64,000 bases of DNA, from positions 1 to 64,000 of the forward strand of contig NZ_PQSQ01000012.1 in assembly GCF_002920575.1 (NCBI RefSeq), written 5' to 3'. This document shows, one piece after another, positions 24,583 through 35,259 of this stretch. Below the pieces are notes generated by a model, which worked only from the letters and a program-made list of their open reading frames with translations, had not been told where the DNA came from and searched no databases. The stretch is from Streptomyces sp. Ru73 (GTDB lineage Bacteria; Actinomycetota; Actinomycetes; Streptomycetales; Streptomycetaceae). Every line of letters begins with the position of its first letter. The first letter of the stretch is position 1. A program made the translations under genes and the position numbers.

Positions 24583-27500
24583 TCAGCCCACCCGTTCCAG
24601 CGGTATGCCCATGATTTCGCGGGCGTGGCGGGTGGGGATCATGCCGAGGCGCCAGGCCTGCCAGCCGGACTCCAGCTCGATGCCGCGGTCCAGCAGGACG
24701 GCGTACGCCTCGGCGCAGTCCTCCAGCTTCGGGTCGCGCAGCGGATGCGGGGAGCGGCGCAGCTCGGCCAGCTCCTCCTGGGCGACGGCCGTACCGACCT
24801 CCACACCGCCCGGCGACGCCAGCGGCAGCAGCGTGCAGCGCAGGAAGCGGGCCCAGTCCTCGCCGCGCCGGTCGCCGTAGCCCGCGAAGATCCCGGCCGC
24901 CTCGTCGGCCAGCTCCAGCGCCTGCGCGGTCTTGCCGTTCCCCGCGTCGATCACCACCAGCTCCAGGCAGGACCAGCCCTCGCTGTGCGGCACCCCGATC
25001 CGCTGGAAGTCCCGGCGGGCGTCCTGCAGCAGCTGGCGCGCGAAGCCGCTGTTGCGCAGCGAGCCGGTCTGCGCGGCCCGCAGGTCGCGGGTGATCCGCC
25101 CCGAGTGGTGCCGGGCGCACGCCACGCCGTACGCGTCCCGCATCCGGCTGAACATCGTGCGCGCCCGCTCCAGCCGGCGCAGCCCCGCGTCCTTGTCGCC
25201 GTTCTCCTCCAGGGCCTGGCCCAGGTAGTACAGCGTCCAGGCCTCGCCCCGGGCGTCCTCGTGCCGGCGGTGCAGCGGCAGGGCCTGGTTCAGCTGGTCC
25301 ACGGCGGCGGCCGGGTCGCCGTCCACCAGCCGGGCCCTGGCCAGCTGGGTCATCGCCCACGCCTCGCCGCGCTCGTCCTGCGTACGGCCGTACAGCTCCA
25401 GCGCCTCCTGCAGCTCGCGCTCCGCACGCGGCACGTCACCGTGGCGCAGGCACGCCTGGCCCAGCTGGAAGTGCGCCCACGCCTGGCCGTGCACGCTCTC
25501 GCTCTCGCGGTGCAGCTCCAGCGCCTCGTCGAGCAGCGCGAACGCCTCGGCCAGCCGCGCGCGGTCCCGCTCCACCGCCGCCAGCGCGTGCAGCGTCCAC
25601 GCGCGGTCGCCGCGCATGGCGTCCCCGCCCTGCATCTCCAGCGCCTCGCGCAGCTTCTCCGCGGCCTCCGTGAGATTGCCCTGCTGCTGGAGGGTGATGC
25701 CCAGATCGCGCAGGGCACGCGCCGCGCCCGCCGGATGCTGCGCCTCGAAGTACAGGTCGACCACCGAGGACAGCGTCGTCCGCGCCTTGTCCAGCTCGCC
25801 GAGCTGACGGGCGGCGACGCCGGTGCGCCACTGCACCGAGCGGGCCAGCAGGCCCTTGTCCGCTGCCTTCGTCAGCTCGTTCAGCTCGCCGAGGCGGTAC
25901 AGGTCGCCGCGGAGCAGGCAGTAGTCGGCGAGCGCGCCCAGGAGGTGGGAGAGCGTGGCCTGGTCCACGTCCTGGTCGGCGTGGCGCAGTGCCGCCGTGA
26001 TGAAGCTGGTCTCGTCGTCCAGCCACTGCAGCGCCGCGTCGAGCGAGGTGAAACCGTGCGGCCCGAAACGGTCGGCGCGCGTGGAGGTGTTGCCGTCGAC
26101 CAGCCGGATCACGGAGTCGGCCAGCTCGGCGTAGCTGCGCATCAGCCGCTCCTGGGCGGTCGCGCGCTCCGCCGGGTCCTCCTCGTCCAGCAGCCGCGCG
26201 TGCGCGAAGCGGTGCACGAGGGCGTGCAGGCGGTACCGGTTGCCGCGGACGTGCTCCACCAGCCCGGCCTCGGCCAGTCGGGCCAGCCGCTGCTGTGCCT
26301 CCTCCTGCTCGACGCCCAGCAGCGCGGCGGCCGCCGCCGCGCCGAGGCTCGCCCGTCCTACCAGCGCCAGCCGGCGCAGCAGCCGCCGGTCGGCGTCGGC
26401 CTGGTCCGTGTACCGCAGCCACAGGGCGCGCTCCACGGGCGTCACCGGGCCGTAGGCCGCCAGGTCCTCGGCGAGCGTGGCGGGGTCGCGCCGGTCCAGC
26501 GAGGAGCCCGCGACCCGCAGCGGCAGCGGCAGCCCGCCGCACAGCTCGCCGATCCGGTCCAGCGCCTCCGGGTCGTACGGCACGGCCGCGCCCTCCGCCG
26601 CGCCGCCCGAGGCGCGCAGCAGCTCCTCGACGCCCGCGGTGTCCAGCGGGCCCACCGGCAGCTGGTGCACCCACGCCGACAGCCCGGCGGGCAGCTCCAT
26701 CGGCTCCCGCGTCGTGACCAGCACCAGGGACTCGGAGTGGTCTGGCACCAGCGTGCGGACCTGCTCCGGGTCGGTGGCGTCGTCCAGCAGGACCACCACC
26801 GGGAGGTTGGTCAGATGCTGCTGGTACAGCTCCGCCAGCCGCTTCACGTGCTGCTCGGGCGAGGGCCGCTCGCGGAACAGCAGCTGCTCGCGGGGCGCCC
26901 CGAGGCGGTTCAGCAGGTGCAGCAGCGCGTCCCGGGTGGGCAGCGGGGCCTCGCCCGGCGTCTCGCCGCGCAGGTCCACCACGCACGCGCCGCGGAACTG
27001 GTCGCGCAGCTGCCGCGCGGCCCGCACCGCGAGCGCCGTGCGCCCCGAGCCCTGCTCGCCGTGGAGCACCACCACCGTCGGCTTGGTCTCCGTACTGGCG
27101 CGGGCGGCGTGCACCCACTGGGTGATCTGCGTCAGCTGGGCCCGCCGCCCCGCGAACGGGCCGCCCGGGTCGGGAAGTTGCTGGAAGGACTCGGCCAGCA
27201 CCGACCGGCGGCGGGCCGCCGCGCTCCGGTCCCCGCCGCGCAGCTGCGGGCCGCGCCCGGCCGCGCCGCTGCCCTGCGTGCCGCCCTGCGCACCGCTGCG
27301 GTTCGTCGCCGTCAGCACCCGCTGCTGGTCGAGGAACGGCCGGATGCCGCGCACCTCCAGGGCCGTCAGCCACTGCAGCCGCAGCTGCTCGGGGCCGCCG
27401 GGCTGGCCCCGCATCCCCGCCTGCCGGTGCGCGGCCGGCCAGTGCCCGGCGGTGAGCTTCAGCACCGTGGCCGCCGCGCCTGCGACGAGGACCACGCCGC

Positions 27501-27849
27501 CGGTGCCCAGCGCCGCGCCGGGTCCGGTGCCGTACGCCAGGTCCGCGACGACGGCCGCGGCGGCGGCGACCAGCGTGGCCACCGCGGGCGTGCCCGTCTC
27601 CCTGCGGGTCAGACGCTCCGTCAGCAGGCGTCGGTCGGCGGCAGCTTCGTCCAGCGCCCGCACGTACGCGGCGTACTCCTCCGCCGCCGCGGCCGCGAGC
27701 CGGTCCAGCGCCGCCCGCGCCCTGGTCAGCAGCACGCTGCCGTCGACGCGCCCGCCCGAGCGGCGTACCTCCTCCTCGACCGCGCGCGTCAGGAGTGCGT
27801 CCGCGTCCGCGCGGTGAGCGTCCCGCAGGACAGCCGGTGAGCCCGTCAT
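24583..27849 (-). CDS. Large NB-ARC / TPR regulatory ATPase (STAND type)
   Basis: A 1088-residue protein. The N-terminus is helical and contains two probable membrane segments (about 89-106 and 113-131). A STAND-type NTPase follows, with P-loop HGEQGSGRTALAVRAARQL (near 263-281), Walker B VVVLLDDATDPEQ (near 355) and an arginine-rich winged-helix relay (to about 620). The last 450 residues are tetratricopeptide repeats, for example AWTLYYLGQALEENGDKDAG. It resembles AfsR without the SARP DNA-binding domain, so it may sense something through the TPRs and signal by oligomerising. No effector domain is recognised. The ATG at 27849 has a GGAGGGGGA site upstream. Confidence 0.82.
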   Translation of the reverse strand: MTGSPAVLRDAHRADADALLTRAVEEEVRRSGGRVDGSVLLTRARAALDRLAAAAAEEYAAYVRALDEAAADRRLLTERLTRRETGTPAVATLVAAAAAVVADLAYGTGPGAALGTGGVVLVAGAAATVLKLTAGHWPAAHRQAGMRGQPGGPEQLRLQWLTALEVRGIRPFLDQQRVLTATNRSGAQGGTQGSGAAGRGPQLRGGDRSAAARRRSVLAESFQQLPDPGGPFAGRRAQLTQITQWVHAARASTETKPTVVVLHGEQGSGRTALAVRAARQLRDQFRGACVVDLRGETPGEAPLPTRDALLHLLNRLGAPREQLLFRERPSPEQHVKRLAELYQQHLTNLPVVVLLDDATDPEQVRTLVPDHSESLVLVTTREPMELPAGLSAWVHQLPVGPLDTAGVEELLRASGGAAEGAAVPYDPEALDRIGELCGGLPLPLRVAGSSLDRRDPATLAEDLAAYGPVTPVERALWLRYTDQADADRRLLRRLALVGRASLGAAAAAALLGVEQEEAQQRLARLAEAGLVEHVRGNRYRLHALVHRFAHARLLDEEDPAERATAQERLMRSYAELADSVIRLVDGNTSTRADRFGPHGFTSLDAALQWLDDETSFITAALRHADQDVDQATLSHLLGALADYCLLRGDLYRLGELNELTKAADKGLLARSVQWRTGVAARQLGELDKARTTLSSVVDLYFEAQHPAGAARALRDLGITLQQQGNLTEAAEKLREALEMQGGDAMRGDRAWTLHALAAVERDRARLAEAFALLDEALELHRESESVHGQAWAHFQLGQACLRHGDVPRAERELQEALELYGRTQDERGEAWAMTQLARARLVDGDPAAAVDQLNQALPLHRRHEDARGEAWTLYYLGQALEENGDKDAGLRRLERARTMFSRMRDAYGVACARHHSGRITRDLRAAQTGSLRNSGFARQLLQDARRDFQRIGVPHSEGWSCLELVVIDAGNGKTAQALELADEAAGIFAGYGDRRGEDWARFLRCTLLPLASPGGVEVGTAVAQEELAELRRSPHPLRDPKLEDCAEAYAVLLDRGIELESGWQAWRLGMIPTRHAREIMGIPLERVG

Positions 27850-28040
27850 TCCATATCCCCCTCCAGCGATGATCGCTTTGTACGCCCAGTGTTCCGTCTC
27901 GGCGCCGGATCCGGCAGCCCTGTGGATAACTCCGCCGGGACGTGACACACGGTCGAGTGACCGATCCGCCGTGCCGGGCGTTGCGCGCCCGGCGGATCCG
28001 CTTCGCACCTCCGGGCGCACCCGTGAGAGAGGATGGCCCC

Positions 28041-30071
<2,031 letters not shown>

Positions 30072-30143
30072 CCGGAAGGCGGACCGGACTGCTGAACGGA
30101 AGGCCGACCGGGCTGCTGAACGGAAGGCCGACCGGCCTGCTGA
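30072..30143 (+). repeat. Three tandem 24-bp units immediately after a stop codon
   Basis: Units at 30072-30095, 30096-30119 and 30120-30143 share GGAAGGC(C/G)GACCGG and end in CTGCTGA. The unit is a multiple of three and each ends with TGA in the reading frame of the preceding gene, so the gene is followed by a ladder of in-frame stops. Confidence 0.85.
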
Positions 30144-30359
30144 ACGGGCGGCCGGATCCGCCGCGCCTCCGTACGCGGCGGGCCGCGCCCCCCCCGTACG
30201 ACGTCGGACTGCCCCGGATACCGCGGCGGGTGGCCCCCGTACGACGGCGGGCTGCCCCGCCGCGGCACCGGGTGGGCCGCCCCGCCGGTACCGGTGGAAA
30301 CACGCCGGACCTTCCCGATCCATGGCCTCCGCAAGGGTCTCGCGGGCTAGCGTCGTGCC

Positions 30360-31379
30360 ATGACCATCCGCAGTGAAGTCCCCACCACCCACCGCGAAGT
30401 ACGGCTCGCAGCGCGTCCCGACGGCCCGGTCACCGACGACCTCTTCGAGATCGCCGAGGTGCCCGTGCCGGAACCGGCGCCCGGCCAGGTCCTCGTCCGC
30501 ACCACCACCATGGGCGTCGCGGCCGTCATGCGCACCCTCATGGACGAGCAGAGCGCCGTGCCCATGCCGCACTACGAGATCGGCGCCCCGCTGCACGGCG
30601 CGGCCGTGGGCGAGGTGGTGGCCGCGCCCGGCACCGACTTCGCCCCCGGTGACCTGGTCGAACACCGGCTCGGCTGGCGCGAGTACGCCGTCATGGACGC
30701 CTCCCAGGCGCAGCGCCTGGAGTCCGGCCTGCTGCCCGATCCAGCGGCGTACCTCTCCCAGGGGCCGACCGCGCTGATGGGCATCGGCCGGGGCGCCGAC
30801 GTACGCCCCGGCGACACCGTCTTCATCACCGGCGCGGCGGGCGGCGTGGGCTCGCTGGCCGGGCAGCTGGCCAAGCAGCGCGGTGCGGCCCGCGTCATCG
30901 GCAGCACCGGCTCGCGCACCAAGGCCGAGCGGCTGATGGACGGGCTCGGGTACGACGCGGTGGTGATCCGGGGCGAGGGGCCGGTCCTGGACCAGCTGCG
31001 CAAGGCGGCGCCGGACGGCGTCGACGCGCTCTTCGACAACGTCGGCGGCGAGCAGCTGCAGGCCGCGCTCGCGCTCGCCAACCGCGGCGCCCGGTTCGCG
31101 ATCGTCGGCGCGCTGTCCGCCCAGATGAATTCCGGTGCCTCCGCCGTGACCGAGATCGACACGCTGTCGGTGCTGTCCCGCGGCATCACCCTGCGCGGCA
31201 TGGCGCTCTTCGACCACCTCGACCTCGTCCAGGAATGGAACCGGCTGTTCGGGCAGGGCCTGCGGGACGGCACGCTGACCTTCCCGCACGTGCGCTTCGA
31301 GGGCATCGAGCAGGCGCCGCGCGCGCTGCGGGAGTTGACCGAGGGCCGGCACCTGGGCGCGGTGCTGGTCGACCTGTAG
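30360..31379 (+). CDS. NADP-dependent oxidoreductase of the zinc-free MDR family
   Basis: A 339-residue medium-chain reductase of the leukotriene-B4-dehydrogenase/CurA group, which reduces alpha,beta-unsaturated carbonyl compounds with NADPH. The Rossmann motif is VFITGAAGGVGSLAGQLAKQ (near residue 158), and GSTGSRTKAERLMDGLGYDA provides the basic residues for NADP. There are no zinc-ligand cysteines. The ATG has only a weak ribosome site. It is flanked on both sides by repeat-bearing spacers, so it seems to be a single-gene unit. The substrate is unknown. Confidence 0.85.
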   Translation: MTIRSEVPTTHREVRLAARPDGPVTDDLFEIAEVPVPEPAPGQVLVRTTTMGVAAVMRTLMDEQSAVPMPHYEIGAPLHGAAVGEVVAAPGTDFAPGDLVEHRLGWREYAVMDASQAQRLESGLLPDPAAYLSQGPTALMGIGRGADVRPGDTVFITGAAGGVGSLAGQLAKQRGAARVIGSTGSRTKAERLMDGLGYDAVVIRGEGPVLDQLRKAAPDGVDALFDNVGGEQLQAALALANRGARFAIVGALSAQMNSGASAVTEIDTLSVLSRGITLRGMALFDHLDLVQEWNRLFGQGLRDGTLTFPHVRFEGIEQAPRALRELTEGRHLGAVLVDL

Positions 31380-31686
31380 AGACGTTTCCGCGCCGGGCTC
31401 GTGCGAGCGGACGCCGCTCCGCGAGGCCCGGCGCGTGCCCCGCGCCGTTCCGCAAGGCCCGGCGCCGCTCCGCGCCGCCTCGTGAGCGGCCCGCGCGCCC
31501 GCTCGACGCCGCCTCGCGGAGGTCCCCGCGCCCGCTCCGCGCCGCCTCGCGAAGGCCCGTGCGCCCACCCCGTGACGCCGTACGCCCAGGCCGCCGACGT
31601 CAGGCGGTCTCCCCGTTGTCAGTGGGATGTGTAACGCTCTAAGAGCGCACAGTCACATTCAGTGAGAGCTGGAGGGGGTGTTGCGA
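31380..31686. repeat. Spacer with degenerate GCGCCGCCTCGCGA-type repeats
   Basis: From about 31395 to 31570 the spacer repeats variants of CTCCGCGCCGCCTCGCGAAG and GAGGCCCGCGC in direct orientation with irregular spacing. To the right is an AT-richer segment with CGCTCT-A-AGAGCG (31635-31647) that may be an operator or promoter for the small gene downstream. No gene is supported here. Confidence 0.5.
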
Positions 31687-31992
31687 ATGCGTGCTGCGCT
31701 GCACGGAGCGGTCGTGCTGGCCGCCGCGGTGTGTGTGGGCGGGTTCCTGCTGGGCGGGACCGCCGTGGTGCTCGCGCTGGTGCTGGCCGGAGTGGCGGCC
31801 CTGACATGGCAAGTGGCCGCGGCGTCGAGGCCGCGGCCACGGTGGGGCCGGATCGCGGGGAGCGCCGCGGTGGTGCCCGGGCCCGCGTCAGGCGTGCGAA
31901 TAGGCCACCAGCGAGATGCCGACGTAGTGCACGACGAAGGCCGCGAGGGTGAAGGAGTGGAAGACCTCATGGAAGCCGAACCACCGAGGTGA
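31687..31992 (+). CDS. Possible small membrane protein overlapping the hemolysin III gene
   Basis: A 101-residue open frame with a good ribosome site (GGAGGGG, 10 bases before the ATG). Residues 6-48 form two hydrophobic segments (HGAVVLAAAVCVGGFLLGG, then TAVVLALVLAGVAALTWQVA), which look real. The last 35 residues (from about 68) run antisense through the 3' end of the hemolysin III gene and are polar and unstructured, so the true gene may have been truncated or extended there. Function unknown. Confidence 0.45.
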   Translation: MRAALHGAVVLAAAVCVGGFLLGGTAVVLALVLAGVAALTWQVAAASRPRPRWGRIAGSAAVVPGPASGVRIGHQRDADVVHDEGREGEGVEDLMEAEPPR

Positions 31993-32610
31993 CGGGTTCG
32001 GGCGCTTGATCCCGTAGATCACGCCGCCCGCGCTGTAGAGCAGTCCGCCGACGATCACCAGCACGAGGACGGCGATGCCGCCCTTCTGCAGGAAGTCCGG
32101 GAGGAAGAAGACCGCCGCCCAGCCCATCGCGATGTAGCACGGCGTGTAGAGCCAGCGGGGTGCGCCCACCCAGAAGACGCGGAAGGCGATGCCGAGGGCG
32201 GCGGCCGCCCAGATGCCCCAGAGGAGCAGGTCCCGGCGGCCGTCGGGGAGCAGCAGGATCGTCAGCGGGGTGTAGGTGCCCGCGATGATCAGGAAGATGT
32301 TGGCGTGATCCAGCCGGCGCAGGATGCCGGTGACCCGCGGGCCCCAGTTGCCGCGGTGGTAGATGGCACTGACGCCGAAGAGCAGGCAGGCGGAGAGCGT
32401 GTAAATACCGCACGCCACACGTCCGCGGGTGCTGTCGGCCAGTGCGGTGAGCATGACCCCCGAGAAGAGCACGGCCGGGAACATTCCGGCGTGCAACCAC
32501 CCCCGCAGCTTCGGCTTGAGCGGGGCGGTGAGCGCGGAGACCGCGGAGGTCACGGCCTGAGCTGGGCTTTCGGTCGTGTGGCCGGCGGTGGCTTCGGGCG
32601 CGGAAGACAT
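31888..32610 (-). CDS. Hemolysin III / PAQR-family membrane protein (TrhA)
   Basis: A 240-residue seven-helix membrane protein of the PAQR superfamily, whose bacterial members affect membrane energetics and can lyse cells when overproduced. The family motifs are clear: SAIYHRGNWGPRVTGILRRL (near residue 95), a hydrophobic DHANIFLIIAGTYTPL segment, and a C-terminal FGFHEVFHSFTLAAFVVHYV with conserved metal-site histidines. The start MSSAPEATAGHTTESPAQAV has a short cytoplasmic extension. It is divergent from pckG. A role in virulence should not be inferred from the name. Confidence 0.9.
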   Translation of the reverse strand: MSSAPEATAGHTTESPAQAVTSAVSALTAPLKPKLRGWLHAGMFPAVLFSGVMLTALADSTRGRVACGIYTLSACLLFGVSAIYHRGNWGPRVTGILRRLDHANIFLIIAGTYTPLTILLLPDGRRDLLLWGIWAAAALGIAFRVFWVGAPRWLYTPCYIAMGWAAVFFLPDFLQKGGIAVLVLVIVGGLLYSAGGVIYGIKRPNPSPRWFGFHEVFHSFTLAAFVVHYVGISLVAYSHA

Positions 32611-32791
32611 GGGCGCCAGCCTATCTACGCCACCGTAAGTTACGGATCAGTCTGTGAGTGGTGACGGTCACCAAGGTGCCCTCTGGACAGAATCCGGTCG
32701 GCGTCGGATGATCAAATGAGTGCGGTCGGCACCGGATGAGCGGTCACGAAGCATCCGGGTCGCAGCCCCCAAGGGGCCAACATCTACAAAA

Positions 32792-32814
32792 GCGGACATT
32801 GTGCTGATGTTCGC
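32792..32814. promoter_or_regulatory. Imperfect inverted repeat before pckG
   Basis: GCGGACAT (32792-32799) and ATGTTCGC (32807-32814) match at 7 of 8 positions across a 7-base gap, ending 25 bases before the pckG start codon. The location suits a repressor or an RNA element near the transcript start. The factor is unknown. Confidence 0.4.
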
Positions 32815-32839
32815 ATAAACCCCTCATCTAGGAGCGATC

Positions 32840-34660
32840 GTGGCGCGCGACAACGCGGCTCCCAAACCCCCGACCACCCACAAGGACCTCATCGCCTGGG
32901 TCGATGAGATCGCGTCGATCACCCAGCCGGACCGCATCGTCTGGTGCGACGGCTCGGAGGCGGAGTACGAGCGCCTGTGCGAGGAACTGGTCGCCAAGGG
33001 AACGTTCAAGAAGCTCGACCCGATCAAGCGTCCCAACTCCTACTACGCGGCGTCCGACCCGAGGGACGTCGCCCGCGTGGAGGACCGCACCTTCATCTGT
33101 TCCGAGAAGGAGGAGGACGCGGGCCCGACGAACCACTGGCAGGACCCCGCGAAGATGCGCGAGGTCTTCACCGGTGAGGACGGCATCTTCCGGGGCGCCA
33201 TGCGCGGCCGGACGATGTACGTCGTCCCGTTCTGCATGGGCCCGCTCGGCTCCCCGCTCTCCGCGCTCGGCGTGGAGATCACCGACTCGGCGTACGTCGC
33301 CGTGTCGATGCGGACCATGACCCGCATGGGCCAGCCGGTCCTGGACGAGCTGGGCTCGGACGGGTTCTTCGTCAAGGCCGTGCACACCCTGGGTGCCCCG
33401 CTCGCCGAGGGCGAGGAGGACGTGCCCTGGCCGTGCAACTCCACCAAGTACATCTCGCACTTCCCCGAGGACCGCGAGATCTGGTCCTTCGGCTCGGGCT
33501 ACGGCGGCAACGCCCTGCTCGGCAAGAAGTGCTACGCGCTGCGCATCGCCTCCGTCATGGCGCGCGACGAGGGCTGGCTCGCCGAGCACATGCTGATCCT
33601 CAAGCTCACCCCGCCGCAGGGCGAGTCGAAGTACGTCGCGGCCGCGTTCCCCTCGGCCTGCGGCAAGACCAACCTCGCCATGCTGGAGCCCACGATCTCC
33701 GGCTGGACGGTCGAGACCATCGGCGACGACATCGCCTGGATGCGGTTCGGTGAGGACGGCCGCCTCTACGCGATCAACCCCGAGGCCGGCTTCTTCGGCG
33801 TCGCGCCCGGCACCGGCGAGCACACCAACGCCAACGCCATGAAGACCCTGTGGGGCAACTCCGTCTTCACCAACGTCGCGCTCACCGACGACGGCGACGT
33901 GTGGTGGGAGGGCATGACGGAGGAGACCCCGGCCCACCTCATCGACTGGAAGGGCAACGACTGGACCCCGGAGTCGGAGACCCCGGCGGCCCACCCCAAC
34001 GCCCGCTTCACCACCCCGGCGGGCCAGTGCCCGATCATCGCGCCCGAGTGGGAGGACCCCAAGGGCGTGCCGATCTCGGCGATCCTCTTCGGTGGCCGCC
34101 GCGCCAGCGCGGTGCCGCTGGTCACGGAGTCCTTCAACTGGCAGCACGGCGTCTTCCTCGGCGCCAACGTCGCCTCCGAGAAGACCGCCGCTGCCGAGGG
34201 CAAGGTCGGCGAGCTGCGCCGCGACCCGTTCGCCATGCTGCCGTTCTGCGGTTACAACATGGGTGACTACATGGGCCACTGGGTCAAGATCGGCAAGAAC
34301 GCCGACGCGGCCAAGCTGCCCAAGATCTACTACGTCAACTGGTTCCGCAAGAACGACGAGGGCAAGTTCGTCTGGCCCGGCTTCGGCGAGAACAGCCGCG
34401 TCCTGAAGTGGATCGTGGAGCGCCTGGAGGGCAAGGCCGACGGCGTCGAGACCCCCATCGGCATCCTGCCGACCAAGGAGTCGCTGGACACCGAGGGCCT
34501 GGACCTGCCCGAGGCGGACCTGGACTTCCTGCTCAGCGTCGACAAGGACGTCTGGCGCGACGAGGCCTCGCTGGTCCCCGAGCACCTCAACACCTTCGGT
34601 GACCACACGCCGAAGGAGATGTGGGACGAGTACCGGGCGCTGGTGCAGCGTCTCGGCTAG
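32840..34660 (+). CDS. pckG: Phosphoenolpyruvate carboxykinase (GTP)
   Basis: Catalyses oxaloacetate + GTP to phosphoenolpyruvate + CO2 + GDP, the entry step of gluconeogenesis. The 606-residue protein shows the GTP-type signatures: [13 protein letters not shown] (kinase loop with the reactive Cys, near residue 272), the metal aspartates in [12 protein letters not shown], and [18 protein letters not shown] (near 418). GTG at 32840 follows AGGAGCGATC. It is a single-gene unit closed by a very strong hairpin. Confidence 0.97.
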   Translation: MARDNAAPKPPTTHKDLIAWVDEIASITQPDRIVWCDGSEAEYERLCEELVAKGTFKKLDPIKRPNSYYAASDPRDVARVEDRTFICSEKEEDAGPTNHWQDPAKMREVFTGEDGIFRGAMRGRTMYVVPFCMGPLGSPLSALGVEITDSAYVAVSMRTMTRMGQPVLDELGSDGFFVKAVHTLGAPLAEGEEDVPWPCNSTKYISHFPEDREIWSFGSGYGGNALLGKKCYALRIASVMARDEGWLAEHMLILKLTPPQGESKYVAAAFPSACGKTNLAMLEPTISGWTVETIGDDIAWMRFGEDGRLYAINPEAGFFGVAPGTGEHTNANAMKTLWGNSVFTNVALTDDGDVWWEGMTEETPAHLIDWKGNDWTPESETPAAHPNARFTTPAGQCPIIAPEWEDPKGVPISAILFGGRRASAVPLVTESFNWQHGVFLGANVASEKTAAAEGKVGELRRDPFAMLPFCGYNMGDYMGHWVKIGKNADAAKLPKIYYVNWFRKNDEGKFVWPGFGENSRVLKWIVERLEGKADGVETPIGILPTKESLDTEGLDLPEADLDFLLSVDKDVWRDEASLVPEHLNTFGDHTPKEMWDEYRALVQRLG

Positions 34661-34673
34661 CGGAAACGATCAT

Positions 34674-34709
34674 GCAAGGGCCCGTCACCGGCTGGTGACG
34701 GGCCCTTGC
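34674..34709. terminator. Strong terminator after pckG
   Basis: A perfect 16-bp stem (34674-34689 with 34694-34709) with a 4-base GGCT loop, 13 bases after the pckG stop. It lies between convergent genes and is symmetric, so it probably works in both directions. Confidence 0.9.
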
Positions 34710-34774
34710 GTACGTGGAACTCCGGGAGCGGACGGGGTGAGCACCACACGCCCCCGGAGGGCTCGGGGGCGCGG

Positions 34775-35176
34775 TCAGACCGCGGCCGGCTTCCGCTCGT
34801 CCTCGTGCAGCCGCAGCAGCTCGGCGGCCAGCGCGGCGGCGGCCTTGTCGGCCCGGGAGTTGGCCACGACCAGGGCGTTCCCGGCGAGCGTGCGGACGCG
34901 TCGGCGGAGCGAGGGCACTCGCTCCGGATCGCCGCCGGACGGCAGGGCACGCAGCGGGTGGTCGCCGCCGCGCAGCCGGGCCACCTGCTCGGCGAGCCGG
35001 TCGGCGGCGTCGTCGAGCGCGGCGTCCGGCGTCAGCGCGCGCAGTTCGTCGAGGGTGGTCAGCAGAGCGGTCAGATGCCCGGCGAGCCGGATGTCCAGTT
35101 CCTCCGCGCGGGAGCGGTGCGGGAAATCCTGCTCGGCCATGGTGTGGACCGACTTGGTGCGGATCGGCTCGTACAT
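34775..35176 (-). CDS. Small helical protein of unknown function
   Basis: A 133-residue soluble protein that begins MYEPIRTKSVHTMAEQDFPH. The rest is helical and Arg/Leu/Ala-rich (LAGHLTALLTTLDELRALTP, then AADRLAEQVARLRGGDHPLR) with no known motif. The ATG at 35176 is supported by AGGAGG 9 bases upstream. The promoter region carries a perfect 15-bp palindrome, so expression is probably tightly controlled. I do not recognise the family. Confidence 0.7.
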   Translation of the reverse strand: MYEPIRTKSVHTMAEQDFPHRSRAEELDIRLAGHLTALLTTLDELRALTPDAALDDAADRLAEQVARLRGGDHPLRALPSGGDPERVPSLRRRVRTLAGNALVVANSRADKAAAALAAELLRLHEDERKPAAV

Positions 35177-35214
35177 GGAATGGCCTCCTGGCAACGTCAG
35201 GAGACCATCCTACA

Positions 35215-35229
35215 TTAGACGGTGTCTAA
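35215..35229. promoter_or_regulatory. TetR-type operator palindrome TTAGAC-N3-GTCTAA
   Basis: A perfect inverted repeat with a 3-base centre. On the minus strand it lies just upstream of a TAGGAT -10-like hexamer, between the expected -35 and -10 boxes of the small helical-protein gene: a classical repressor position. The shape is typical of TetR-family sites. No TetR gene is in this window. Confidence 0.6.
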
Positions 35230-35259
35230 AGTTGTGCCGCGTACAGTCGCGGATTCCGT

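Noticed and set aside
24625..27840. A 1071-codon plus-strand frame
   Set aside because: It is the shadow of the NB-ARC/TPR gene; composition is arginine/glutamine/leucine-rich noise without domains.
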